NCBI RefSeq assembly: GCF_006575665.1
Contig: NZ_CP041253.1
Coordinates: 3,385,001-3,449,000 of the forward strand
Direction: 5' to 3'
DNA from: Echinicola soli
GTDB lineage: Bacteria > Bacteroidota > Bacteroidia > Cytophagales > Cyclobacteriaceae
DNA length: 64,000 nt
Shown here piece by piece: positions 26,721-35,432 of the stretch. The notes beneath the pieces are model-generated. The model was not told where the DNA came from. It made no database searches and saw only the letters and a list, made by a program, of their open reading frames with translations. Every line of letters starts with the position of its first letter. Positions within the stretch are counted from its first letter, which is position 1. Both the position numbers and the translations under genes were made by a program.

Positions 26721-27158
26721 TCATTTGCCAATATCTTCGTTCCATAAAGTAGGTTGGTCTCTGATAAATTGTGTCATAAGGGAAATGCACTGTTTGTCGT
26801 CCATAACGATAACTTCTACACCTCGAGAAGAGAGTAGCGCTTCCTCGCCTTTAAAGGTGACATTTTCACCAATGACGACTTTAGGTATTCCGTAAAGTAA
26901 AATAGCTCCAGTGCACATCGAGCATGGAGAAAGGGTGGTGTAAAGTGTGCTTTCTTGGTATACCTTAGCGGGCAATCTACCTGCATTCTCCAATGCATCC
27001 ATTTCACCATGAAGTATAGCACTGCCTTTTTGCACTCTTCTGTTGTGCCCACGGCCGATGACCCTGTCCTCATGTACCAGTATGGAGCCAATGGGGATCC
27101 CTCCTTCTTGTAGTCCTTTTTTGGCTTCTTCGATTGCGGCTTGTAGGTGTTTGTCCAT
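26721..27158 (-). CDS. Cytosine deaminase of the yeast Fcy1 type (cytidine deaminase-like fold)
   Basis: 145 residues from the ATG at 27158; an in-frame ATG 93 bases upstream adds a non-family tail. Zinc ligands and catalytic glutamate are H50, E52, C79 and C82 in HGEMDALEN and SPCSMCTGA. From memory, stretches such as GRLPAKVYQESTLYTTLSPC, CTGAILLYGIP and IGENVTFKG, the terminal W-NEDIG, and the length closely follow yeast Fcy1, more than bacterial TadA or CodA (CodA is an unrelated amidohydrolase). The likely reaction is cytosine to uracil plus ammonia, a pyrimidine salvage step. A broader nucleobase or guanine substrate cannot be excluded. Confidence 0.8.
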   Translation of the reverse strand: MDKHLQAAIEEAKKGLQEGGIPIGSILVHEDRVIGRGHNRRVQKGSAILHGEMDALENAGRLPAKVYQESTLYTTLSPCSMCTGAILLYGIPKVVIGENVTFKGEEALLSSRGVEVIVMDDKQCISLMTQFIRDQPTLWNEDIGK

Positions 27159-27376
27159 AAAGTCTATATTAAGCTTCTCGAATATACTGGTTTTAACTCG
27201 GATTATGTATGGGGAATTCCTGACGAATGTCGGGAAGAGCTGAAAAGGCACTAAAAACAGCTAGTTTGATGATTTCCAATGATGAAGCGTTAATGGTCCT
27301 TTTGGCGGAAGGGTGTATGTTAGTGAGAATAATTGGCTTCGTTCTTAGTTATTCGGTTATTTAATTTTCAGAATAT

Positions 27377-27407
27377 TTTGAAAGTTAGAAAACATAGATT
27401 ACATTTG
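27377..27407 (+). promoter_or_regulatory. Full Bacteroidota promoter abutting the GbsR start codon
   Basis: TTTG at 27377-27380, a 19-base spacer, then TACATTTG at 27400-27407: a complete match to the consensus. The ATG at 27412 is 4 bases further on, so the predicted mRNA begins at or next to the initiation codon (leaderless). Confidence 0.75.
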
Positions 27408-27411
27408 AATT

Positions 27412-27912
27412 ATGAATTACGAAGAAGCCAAGCAAAAATACATTCAGGCATGGGGCACTTTAGGTTCCAGTTGGGGAATTAACAGGACAATGGGACAAAT
27501 TCATGCTTTGATGATGGTCTCAACAGAGCCATTGTCCACAGACCAGATCATGGAAGAGCTGAAGATATCAAGAGGAAATGCCAATATGAATATCAGGGCT
27601 TTGATGGATTGGGGATTGGTAGAAAAAGTATTGGTACCAGGTGATAGGAAAGAATACTTTAGTTCGGAGAAGGACGTGATGAGTTTGGCCGTACAGGTGG
27701 CGAAAGAGCGGAAAAGAAGAGAACTTGAGCCTATTTTAAAGGTGCTAAATGAAGTAAAGGGTGTAAAAGAGGATACCATGGAAGCCAGAGAATTTAAGGC
27801 GGTCACCACAGATTTGTTGGGTTTTGCCAGGCAATCCGAAACAGTGCTTGACATGTTTATTAACTCCAAAAAGAATTGGTTCTTTCGGTTGGTCACCAAA
27901 ATAAAGGGCTAA
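27412..27912 (+). CDS. GbsR/MarR family transcriptional regulator
   Basis: 166 residues. A winged helix-turn-helix occupies about residues 35-85 (STDQIMEELKISRGNANMN, then ALMDWGLVEKVLVPGDRKEY), followed by a helical dimerisation segment. The opening MNYEEAKQKYIQAWGTLGSS WGINRTMGQ is typical of the GbsR (choline-sensing repressor-like) branch and confirms the start. It is the first of four closely spaced genes (two small membrane proteins and an SDR) and probably controls them. A complete promoter overlaps its start codon region. The effector is unknown; no choline or glycine betaine genes are present. Confidence 0.88.
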   Translation: MNYEEAKQKYIQAWGTLGSSWGINRTMGQIHALMMVSTEPLSTDQIMEELKISRGNANMNIRALMDWGLVEKVLVPGDRKEYFSSEKDVMSLAVQVAKERKRRELEPILKVLNEVKGVKEDTMEAREFKAVTTDLLGFARQSETVLDMFINSKKNWFFRLVTKIKG

Positions 27913-27964
27913 AAAAATTTATCATTAATTTTCAATAATTACTGAAAATTCAATAATTAAAATC

Positions 27965-28318
27965 ATGAATTATAACTTGCTTAGCTACCTGGTTTACTTG
28001 CCTTTTTCAGCCCTGTTGACTTGGTGGGTGGGAAAAGAGTTGTATTCAAACGGGCGTGATTTGCTAGAGGAAGTTTTAAGCAAGTATGCACTGGTCAATT
28101 GGCTTGATCCGGTCAATAAGAGTCTTTTGACAGGGTATTATCTGATCAATATCGGCTATGTCTTCAATGTAACCTATCAATGGGAGCCACTTTCAGTTCC
28201 CTACCATATGGTCAGCTCTTTGACCAGTCAATTTGGTAGCATTCTGTTCATCTTGGGTGCTTTACACATCGTGAATGTATTACTGCTGCTTTGGTTAAAC
28301 TATAGAAAAACTTCATAA
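27965..28318 (+). CDS. Small membrane protein, first of two tandem paralogues
   Basis: 117 residues with three predicted membrane segments (about 5-25, 54-72 and 88-112) and a short basic tail. I do not recognise a named family. It shares YLVYLPFSALLT near the N-terminus and GYYLINIGY near residue 57 with the protein encoded 12 bases downstream, so the pair arose by duplication. A polar loop (about 26-53) separates the first two helices. It starts 52 bases after the GbsR gene. Function unknown; the GbsR/SDR setting suggests an envelope or lipid-related role, but that is a guess. Confidence 0.75.
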   Translation: MNYNLLSYLVYLPFSALLTWWVGKELYSNGRDLLEEVLSKYALVNWLDPVNKSLLTGYYLINIGYVFNVTYQWEPLSVPYHMVSSLTSQFGSILFILGALHIVNVLLLLWLNYRKTS

Positions 28319-28330
28319 ACATATATCATC

Positions 28331-28696
28331 ATGGAAAATTTAAACATTGTTATTTATTTGGTGTATTTACCTGTGACTGTCCTTATGACGATTGTCACTG
28401 CTAAGGTACTGTTCAAAAACAGTAAAATTTTTATGTTGGAGATTTTTTTGGGGAGGGAAAAAATAGCCTTTTCGACAAACCGACTGTTTGAAATTGGTTT
28501 TTACCTACTGAATATTGGCGTAGCGCTGATGACTTTAAGGACTGGATCCATAGAAAACTCCCAGAGCATGGTAGAAACGTTAAGCCGGAAAGTAGGAGTG
28601 TTTTCCATTTATCTCGGTTTGATGTTGTTTTTGAATTTGTGGTTCTTTTTCCGGGGGAAGAAAAAGGCCAAACAAAATCCATTACCAACAACTTAA
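28331..28696 (+). CDS. Small membrane protein, second of two tandem paralogues
   Basis: 121 residues with three predicted membrane segments (about 6-27, 49-68 and 85-108) and a basic C-terminus GKKKAKQ. YLVYLPVTVLMT and GFYLLNIGV align with the matching segments of the preceding gene, while loops and tail differ. Two different copies kept side by side suggest a heteromeric membrane complex rather than redundancy. The SDR gene begins 12 bases downstream. No known family recognised. Confidence 0.75.
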   Translation: MENLNIVIYLVYLPVTVLMTIVTAKVLFKNSKIFMLEIFLGREKIAFSTNRLFEIGFYLLNIGVALMTLRTGSIENSQSMVETLSRKVGVFSIYLGLMLFLNLWFFFRGKKKAKQNPLPTT

Positions 28697-28708
28697 ACTG
28701 ATCGAAAC

Positions 28709-29632
28709 ATGAAAAAAATTGTCATCGCAGGAGGAACAGGCTTTTTAGGGAAAGCACTGATAGGTTATTTCTTGAAAGAAGGAGCTGAAATTACTGTCCT
28801 GACCCGGCAGCACAACCAAGATGGTAAGAGGATAAGGTACGTAAACTGGGATGGATGTACGCAATGGGAGTGGGCACAAGCGCTGAATGGAGCAGATGTG
28901 CTGATCAATCTATGTGGAAAGTCTGTAGACTGCCGGTATACGGATAAGAACAAAAAGGAGATTCTTCGTTCAAGGATAGACAGTACAAGGACTTTGGGGC
29001 AGGCAGTGGAGCGCTTGGAAAATCCGCCTTCAATCTGGATTAACGCTTCCTCTGCCACCATTTATCCCCATACAGAAGGGACTGCCAACACAGAAGAGAG
29101 TCAAGTAGGAAGTGATTTTTCAGAAACTGTGTGCAAGCTATGGGAGGAGGCATTTTTTAGTTATCGTTTTAGAGAAACTAGACAAATAGCCATTCGTTCT
29201 TCAATGGTTTTTGGTAGCAGTGGAAGTGTTTACCAAACAATGAGGCGATTGGCTCTCCTGGGCTTAGGTGGCCGGCAGGGAAGTGGTGATCAATATGTGA
29301 GTTGGTTACACATCGATGACTTTCTTGCTGCAATAGATTTTATGGTCGATAATCCGGCAATTGAAGGGGTGGTTAATCTCTGCTCCCCAAATCCGTGCAG
29401 AAATAGCGAATTTACCAGTGTGTTGAGACAATCCCTTGGGGCAAAGTGGTATTTTCCATTAAGAAAATGGATGGTTGAAATAGGCGCTTTTGTGATGCGG
29501 ACAGAATCTGAACTTGTACTTAAAAGTCGAAGGGTGATACCAAAATTGCTTTTGGATTACGGATTTAAGTTTAAGTATTCCGATCCTGCAAAGGCTTTTA
29601 ATGCACTCTCAAATGTGCAGAAAGGAAAATAA
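28709..29632 (+). CDS. TIGR01777-type NAD(P)-dependent SDR (epimerase-like)
   Basis: 307 residues. The nucleotide fold is MKKIVIAGGTGFLGKALIGY with GGTGFLG at residues 8-14. DVLINLCGKSVDCRYTDKNK and INASSATIYPHTEG are hallmarks of the TIGR01777/SDR39U1 extended short-chain family. The C-terminal DUF1731-like block, including KSRRVIPKLLLDYGFKFKY, completes the family length. Members are associated with septum or plastid functions in other organisms, but the reaction is unknown. It ends the GbsR unit; the histidine kinase starts 119 bases on. Confidence 0.87.
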   Translation: MKKIVIAGGTGFLGKALIGYFLKEGAEITVLTRQHNQDGKRIRYVNWDGCTQWEWAQALNGADVLINLCGKSVDCRYTDKNKKEILRSRIDSTRTLGQAVERLENPPSIWINASSATIYPHTEGTANTEESQVGSDFSETVCKLWEEAFFSYRFRETRQIAIRSSMVFGSSGSVYQTMRRLALLGLGGRQGSGDQYVSWLHIDDFLAAIDFMVDNPAIEGVVNLCSPNPCRNSEFTSVLRQSLGAKWYFPLRKWMVEIGAFVMRTESELVLKSRRVIPKLLLDYGFKFKYSDPAKAFNALSNVQKGK

Positions 29633-29751
29633 TTACTTGTAGTTTCCGGCTTTTATTGGGGTTTATTGGTGAAAAATTGTAATGTAATAAACAATTATTG
29701 CTAGTTTTATGCAATCAATGCTAACCTCTTCTTTATTCCTTCAATGTAAAA

Positions 29752-31527
29752 ATGGAATTTTCGCTTAGTTCCTATTCACTCTCTTTGCTGGTATTTGCAG
29801 TTGTCGTTCTGCTATTGGCCGTATTTCTCTTTACTCGATTGAGTAAGGATGTAAGGTGGTTTGGTGCGATGATGATAGCAGTGTCGATTTGGGCCGCCAG
29901 CGATGGGGTGATGGTGGGAATGGACCGTCTGGAAGCGATGCTGTTGGTCGTGGATTTCGAGTATATCGGCATCGCTTTGGTTCCCGTTTTTTGGTTGCTT
30001 TTTGTGCTGAAGTTTGTAGGGAAGGAAGCCTGGCTGAGTCCGAGGTGGGTTGCCTGTCAGTTTATTTTTCCGCTGATCTCCATGATCATGGTCTGGACCA
30101 ATGACCTTCATCATCTCCATTATCAAAATGCCGAAATCGTGGAAATAAATGGACTGTTTGCCTTGCTTACTGCCAAAGGCCCTTGGTACATTATCCATAC
30201 CAGCTATTTTTATCTTGCTATCGGTTATGGTGTTTACCTGTTGATCAGGAGGTGTTTTAGCACCAAGGGGATGTACCAAAAGCAGACATTGATCATACTT
30301 ACTGGAACGATGGTACCATGGATAGCTAACATATTAGTGGTGTTTCAGGTAGGCCCATTTAATGGGATAGACCCTACACCACATGCATTTATGGGAACGT
30401 GCCTGATTGTTTTTATCGGATTCTTTAAAGTTGGCCTGTTTGACATCAAACCAATAGCCAGAAATATTATCGTAGATTCCATGAAAAACGGCATGTTGGT
30501 AATCGATGGTGCCCAGCGGGTGGTGGATGTAAATCCTTACTTTACCAGACTGATAAAGAGAAATGCGGAGGATATCACCGGTAAACATATTAGCGATTTG
30601 GGCTTTGACGAGGAAGATTGGAAAAGTCTCGTTGAAAATGATGATGGAGTAGTCATTGAGAAGATGATTACGTTGGATGGTGTGAATAGGTATTTCGAAG
30701 TAATCAGTAAGTTCTTAAAGGAAGGGGAGAGGGAATACCCGGGAAGGTTGATTTTATTTAGAGACATTACCCAATTTATTCAAGATCAAAAGCGACTAGA
30801 GCTTCAAGCGAAGGAATTAACAGAACTCAATGCCACTAAGGATAGATTATTATCCATAATTTCGCACGACTTGCGTAATCCGGTCCATTCCCTTACCCAG
30901 TTTCTGGAGATGGTGGAATCCGGCTGGGTCAAGGAAGATGAGTTCAGGTCGATGCTGCCTGCTTTTGCCAAAAACCTAAAGGATGTTTCTGGTTTTATGG
31001 AGAATTTATTGCAATGGGCCCAGACCCAATTGAAAGGGGAGTCCATCCAGGCCGTTAACATAAATGTCTCCAATGAGGTGGATGAAGTCATTTCTCTTTT
31101 TAAAAACTACCTCGATACCAAAGGGATACACTTGAAGTTTATCGCTGAGAATGCTACCTATGCCTTTGGGGATTTAAATATGATCAGGTTGGTGATTCGA
31201 AACCTGATCAGCAATGCCATCAAGTTTTGTGAGAAGGGGGATGAAATACATATTCAGATTGATGCTAAAGGGGAGTTGGTAGAGGTGATCGTAGAGGATA
31301 CTGGGGTGGGAATTGCAGCAGAAAATGTGGAAAGGATTTTTTCAAGCAAGCCTTTTACTACCATAGGGACGCAAAATGAAAAAGGCACCGGACTCGGACT
31401 GATGTTATGTAAAGATTTTGTGGAGAAAAATGGTGGTGAAATTTGGGTAGAAAGTGAGTTGGGAAATGGTGCCAGTTTTCACTTTACCATTCCCCAAATG
31501 GTCACTAAGGAAGCGTCCAATGCCTGA
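29752..31527 (+). CDS. Sensor histidine kinase with 7TM N-terminus and PAS domain
   Basis: 591 residues. About seven membrane helices fill residues 1-225 (HisKA_7TM type), followed by a PAS domain (about 235-345: MKNGMLVIDGAQRVVDVNPY, RLILFRDITQ), a HisKA domain with phospho-acceptor H372 in IISHDLRNPVHSL, and a HATPase domain with RNLISNAIKF, DTGVGIA and GTGLGLMLCKDF. All catalytic boxes look intact. No response regulator is adjacent, so it is an orphan kinase here. It reads in the same direction as the GbsR/SDR cluster but has a 119-base gap, so it may have its own promoter. Confidence 0.92.
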   Translation: MEFSLSSYSLSLLVFAVVVLLLAVFLFTRLSKDVRWFGAMMIAVSIWAASDGVMVGMDRLEAMLLVVDFEYIGIALVPVFWLLFVLKFVGKEAWLSPRWVACQFIFPLISMIMVWTNDLHHLHYQNAEIVEINGLFALLTAKGPWYIIHTSYFYLAIGYGVYLLIRRCFSTKGMYQKQTLIILTGTMVPWIANILVVFQVGPFNGIDPTPHAFMGTCLIVFIGFFKVGLFDIKPIARNIIVDSMKNGMLVIDGAQRVVDVNPYFTRLIKRNAEDITGKHISDLGFDEEDWKSLVENDDGVVIEKMITLDGVNRYFEVISKFLKEGEREYPGRLILFRDITQFIQDQKRLELQAKELTELNATKDRLLSIISHDLRNPVHSLTQFLEMVESGWVKEDEFRSMLPAFAKNLKDVSGFMENLLQWAQTQLKGESIQAVNINVSNEVDEVISLFKNYLDTKGIHLKFIAENATYAFGDLNMIRLVIRNLISNAIKFCEKGDEIHIQIDAKGELVEVIVEDTGVGIAAENVERIFSSKPFTTIGTQNEKGTGLGLMLCKDFVEKNGGEIWVESELGNGASFHFTIPQMVTKEASNA

Positions 31528-31561
31528 TGGTCTGATGGTTAACCTATTCATTATCAATACG

Positions 31562-32923
31562 TCAAACGAGCGCCTTATCATCCTTGTCCTCTACAAAATA
31601 AGTGAGCATTGCGGCGACGATCAACAGTAATCCAGCAGAGAATATGGCATAGATCGCCTGACCTTCATACCAATGTTTTACGATCAGCCCTCCCACAAAG
31701 CCGTTTAGGATCTGTGGTGCGGTAATGAAGAAATTAAATATCCCCATATATACACCCATTTTTTTGACAGGAATAGCACCTGCCAAAATCGAATAGGGCA
31801 TCGCAAGGATACTTGCCCAAGCGATCCCCACACCGATCATAGAGAAATTCAGCATCCATTTCATGCCCGGGTCATTGATCCATAAAAATGACATCAGACC
31901 CAATCCACCCGCAATCAAACAAGCAGCATGGGTCATTTTCCTGCCTATTTTAGCTGCTAAAAAAGGCAGTGCTATGGCAAAGATCGCGGATACCAAATTA
32001 TAAAAACCAAAGATAACACCTACATAATTCCCCGCTTCGTTAAACTCCAAGGAAGAACGGTCTGTACTGGGAAGTCCCCAGACGTGTTGGGCCAGTGCAG
32101 GAGTGGTAAACACCCACATCGAAAATAGTGCAAACCAAGAAAAAAACTGTACTAAGCCCAGCTGTTTCATGGTTTTTGGCATTTTAATAAAATCTGAGAA
32201 TATACTTGATAAGCCTTTGCTGGAAGCATGCTCTTGGTGTTCGTCAGCATCCCATTTATCCTGCTCTTCTGGAGGGTACTCAGTGGTGCGGATTACTGTC
32301 CATAGAATAGATGCCACCAATACAGTGGCCCCGATAAAAAATGCCCAGAGGACATTTTGGGGTACGATGCCCTCATTTGCCGTAGTGGCCATGCCAAACC
32401 ATTCCGTAAGGATGTATGGCAGCCAAGAACCGATTACTGCCCCCAGACCTATAAGCAGGGTCTGGACGGCAAAGCCCAGTGTCCGCTGGTCGGTCGGTAG
32501 TTTATCGGCTACCAATGCCCTGAAGGGTTCCATGGCAATGTTAAACGATGCATCCATGATCATCAGGAATCCAGCACCGACCCAAAGTGCGGGCAAAAAG
32601 GCAACAAAGAGAGAAGCGTTGGGCAACAGCATCAGGCCAATGGCGGCGAGAATAGCACCGGCCAGAAAGTACGGTCTTCTTCTTCCCAGCCTGGTCCAGG
32701 TATGGTCACTGTAATGGCCAATGATAGGCTGGATGACCATTCCGGTGATAGGCGCCACCAGCCAAAACAGGGATAAGTGCTCCACGTCGGCACCGAAGGT
32801 CTGGAGAATCCTGCTGGCATTGGCATTTTGGAGTGCAAAGCCCATTTGGATGCCCAGAAAGCCAAAGCTCATGTTCCATATTTGCCAAAAACTTAATTTC
32901 TTCTTTCGTGTATCGGATTGCAT
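31562..32923 (-). CDS. MFS sugar transporter (SLC45/GPH-like)
   Basis: 453 residues with about 12 membrane helices. TWTRLGRRRPYFLAGAIL is the loop 2-3 motif typical of sucrose/maltose-type symporters (SLC45 and GPH relatives), and WNMSFGFLGIQMGFALQNAN is the family N-terminus. A long cytoplasmic loop (about 215-245) separates the two halves. It probably carries malto-oligosaccharides or maltose from the periplasm into the cytoplasm, where GH31 encoded upstream on the same strand can hydrolyse them. The gap to GH31 is 82 bases. Confidence 0.87.
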   Translation of the reverse strand: MQSDTRKKKLSFWQIWNMSFGFLGIQMGFALQNANASRILQTFGADVEHLSLFWLVAPITGMVIQPIIGHYSDHTWTRLGRRRPYFLAGAILAAIGLMLLPNASLFVAFLPALWVGAGFLMIMDASFNIAMEPFRALVADKLPTDQRTLGFAVQTLLIGLGAVIGSWLPYILTEWFGMATTANEGIVPQNVLWAFFIGATVLVASILWTVIRTTEYPPEEQDKWDADEHQEHASSKGLSSIFSDFIKMPKTMKQLGLVQFFSWFALFSMWVFTTPALAQHVWGLPSTDRSSLEFNEAGNYVGVIFGFYNLVSAIFAIALPFLAAKIGRKMTHAACLIAGGLGLMSFLWINDPGMKWMLNFSMIGVGIAWASILAMPYSILAGAIPVKKMGVYMGIFNFFITAPQILNGFVGGLIVKHWYEGQAIYAIFSAGLLLIVAAMLTYFVEDKDDKALV

Positions 32924-33005
32924 TTAGCGGTTATGTAAGGGGTTAAGGTTGTAAAGTTTGAAGGTAAGTACCTGTCTTCAATTTGAATTAATTGTCCATC
33001 AAATC

Positions 33006-35432
33006 TTATGTCTCAAAAGTAATGGTTATTTCTTCATGGTAATGAGGAAGCGTGACTGAGGGCAGTCCCGCTATTTCATGATAGGGGAGACGGTTGTCTG
33101 GCAATGGATCAAAATCGGAAATTTCACGAAGAAAGGCTAAATTTTCGCTACTTAGCGGCAATGATTTTTCCCCAGATTTTATTTTGTTGATTTCAAATCC
33201 ATGGAAAATAACGTTGAGCTGGTCATAATTGCTTTTGAAATTTCCCGTGGCCTTTGCTAATCGAAGGATTTGTCGATCACTGTCCAAGACAATTGCCCTT
33301 TTGAAATAATCCCCGTTTTTGTAATCCAAGCTTAGGCCATCATCTTCATAGTGTAAGTAGCTAGAGGTCCCTTCTCCTTTGTACACGTGAAGGCGTAAGA
33401 TGCCATCATGCTTTTCGGCAGTATGGGATATGGGGGACTGCAATGGCAGAATACTTCCTCCCTTTACAAATACGGGCAAGTAATTGATAGGAGTATCCAC
33501 GTAAATTTCTTGGCCTCCATGGTAGGGTTGATCATTGTAGAAATAATACCAATTCCCATTTGGAAGGTAAGATTTGGTGATTTCTTTGTGGCTTTCCACA
33601 GGAGCTACCAACAGAGAATCACAGAACAAGTACTGGTTTTGAAAGCGTCCATCATAGATGTTTTCATCAAATGAGTAGTCAATGGCCAGGCTTTTGGCCA
33701 AGGGCAAACCATCTTGGCTGCTCTTGTGAAAGGCCGCATACAGTAGTGGGAGCATTTGGTAGCGCAGTTTGAGGTAGTTTTTGGAAATTTCTTCTACCTC
33801 TTCTCCAAAGGCCCAAGGTTCTGCATCGTTGCTGTTGATCATGGAATGGGCCCTGTACAGCGGTGAGAATGCCGCAATGCTCATCCACCGCGAAAAGAGC
33901 GATTTGCTGGCTTCGCCACAAAAGCCACCCACATCGTATCCAGCGAAGCTTACCCCGCTAATACCAAGACTGTTGACCAGTCGGATGCCTGCCATCATGT
34001 GTTCCTCACTGGATACATTGTCCCCTGTCCAGGCTGCGGCAAACCGTTGGATGCCTGAAAAACCAGCCCGGGTAAGGGTAAAAGGCCGCTCTTTCCCATT
34101 TTTAAAGGCACCTTCCTGGGCAGCTCTGGCCATCTGCATACCATATACATTGCGGGCTTTTCGGTGACTGACTTGCTGTCCTTCATAGTCAAAATTGATC
34201 AAGTTAGGCGTATGTTGGCCCCAAGATGCCGGTTCGTTCATATCTGTCCAAAATCCATCCACGCCGGCATCAGTATAATAGGCCATTTTTTCTGCCCACC
34301 ACTGGCGGGTTTTGGCCGAGGTGAAATCAGGAAAGGCACACCAGCCCGGCCATACTTGTCCTTCATAGGTTTCTCCATCAGGGTATTTCAGGAACAGGTC
34401 ATTGTCCTTTCCCTCTTGATAAGGGAGATAGTCCTTTTCGACCTTAATGCCCGGATCCATGATGACCACCACGCGGAAACCCTTTGCCTTCAAGGCCTCG
34501 ATCATCGCCTTGGGATCTGGGAATTTCTCCCCATCGAAGGTGAATACCTTGTACTTTTCCATGTGGTGGATATCAAGGTAAATGACATCTGCTGGCATAT
34601 CTCTGTCCCTAAAGTTATTGGCCAGGGCAAATACTTCGGATTCAGGATAATAGGAATAGCGGCATTGCTGAAAACCCAATGCCCAAAGCGGGGGCATGCT
34701 CATTTTTCCGGTAAGGGATGTATAGCCACTGATGATGTCAGCTACCGTGTGTCCTTGGAAAAAATAGTAATCCATGTCACCATCTTCCGCAGAGAAATAA
34801 GAAAAGCGGCGGTTGGAAGCACCAAAGTTAAAGGTGGTTTTATGGGTGTTGTCAAAGTAAATCCCATAGGCCCGTTGCCTGTGAATGCCTATGTAGAAAG
34901 GAATGGACATGTACAGCGGGTCATCATTCACACCATAGGCAAAATAATCCGTATTCCAGTTGGTGAAGGCTTGTCCAGCACGGTCGATGCCTCCCGTTTT
35001 TTCGCCTAGCCCAATGAATTTTTCGTTGGGCTGGAGCTTTTTATAATTGGTGACTTCAGTGCCCAGCCATGATACCCCAAATGCAGGATCATCCTGATTG
35101 AGGAGGTTCCCGTGTTGATCATAAAAGCTCAGTGCCCATTCGTTTTTGGAAAGAACGATTTTTAGTTCGGCAGTTTCCAGCGTTAATATCTCTGGCTCTT
35201 CGGAAACTTTCAATGAGGTTTCCTTGGGGGATTGGACTACACTGTAAGGGTTGGAGAAAAACTGCTCAGAACGACTAAGCTGTATACGGACAATGGTGTC
35301 TGTAAATATGCTGATTTTAAAGTATGAAGTCTCCGTTCTGCCGGTTATTCCATGGGCTGTGGGTTTCCAGGAAATTACTTTTCCGGCAGACTGGTTTTGG
35401 GCACGATTTACTGAAGTGGCTACAGTAGTCAT
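33006..35432 (-). CDS. Glycoside hydrolase family 31 alpha-glucosidase
   Basis: 808 residues. The nucleophile is D397 in FWTDMNEP, and the acid/base is expected in the AAWTGDNVSS block. Other family landmarks are PPLWALGFQQCRYSYY, ADVIYLDIHHM and a C-terminal beta-domain (LPVFVKGGSILP). There is no signal peptide, so it should act in the cytoplasm, releasing glucose from alpha-linked oligosaccharides. Many Bacteroidota GH31 enzymes of starch loci (SusB partners) are periplasmic, so the location is notable. It is flanked by the MFS carrier and LacI regulator on the same strand. Confidence 0.92.
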   Translation of the reverse strand: MTTVATSVNRAQNQSAGKVISWKPTAHGITGRTETSYFKISIFTDTIVRIQLSRSEQFFSNPYSVVQSPKETSLKVSEEPEILTLETAELKIVLSKNEWALSFYDQHGNLLNQDDPAFGVSWLGTEVTNYKKLQPNEKFIGLGEKTGGIDRAGQAFTNWNTDYFAYGVNDDPLYMSIPFYIGIHRQRAYGIYFDNTHKTTFNFGASNRRFSYFSAEDGDMDYYFFQGHTVADIISGYTSLTGKMSMPPLWALGFQQCRYSYYPESEVFALANNFRDRDMPADVIYLDIHHMEKYKVFTFDGEKFPDPKAMIEALKAKGFRVVVIMDPGIKVEKDYLPYQEGKDNDLFLKYPDGETYEGQVWPGWCAFPDFTSAKTRQWWAEKMAYYTDAGVDGFWTDMNEPASWGQHTPNLINFDYEGQQVSHRKARNVYGMQMARAAQEGAFKNGKERPFTLTRAGFSGIQRFAAAWTGDNVSSEEHMMAGIRLVNSLGISGVSFAGYDVGGFCGEASKSLFSRWMSIAAFSPLYRAHSMINSNDAEPWAFGEEVEEISKNYLKLRYQMLPLLYAAFHKSSQDGLPLAKSLAIDYSFDENIYDGRFQNQYLFCDSLLVAPVESHKEITKSYLPNGNWYYFYNDQPYHGGQEIYVDTPINYLPVFVKGGSILPLQSPISHTAEKHDGILRLHVYKGEGTSSYLHYEDDGLSLDYKNGDYFKRAIVLDSDRQILRLAKATGNFKSNYDQLNVIFHGFEINKIKSGEKSLPLSSENLAFLREISDFDPLPDNRLPYHEIAGLPSVTLPHYHEEITITFET

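Noticed and set aside
26593..26790. 65-codon minus-strand frame with one hydrophobic stretch
   Set aside because: It overlaps the end of the cytosine deaminase gene by about 70 bases and has no recognisable features; the hydrophobic stretch may be chance.
34164..35009. 281-codon plus-strand open frame opposite GH31
   Set aside because: It lies entirely antisense to a strongly supported GH31 gene and shows no domain or signal.
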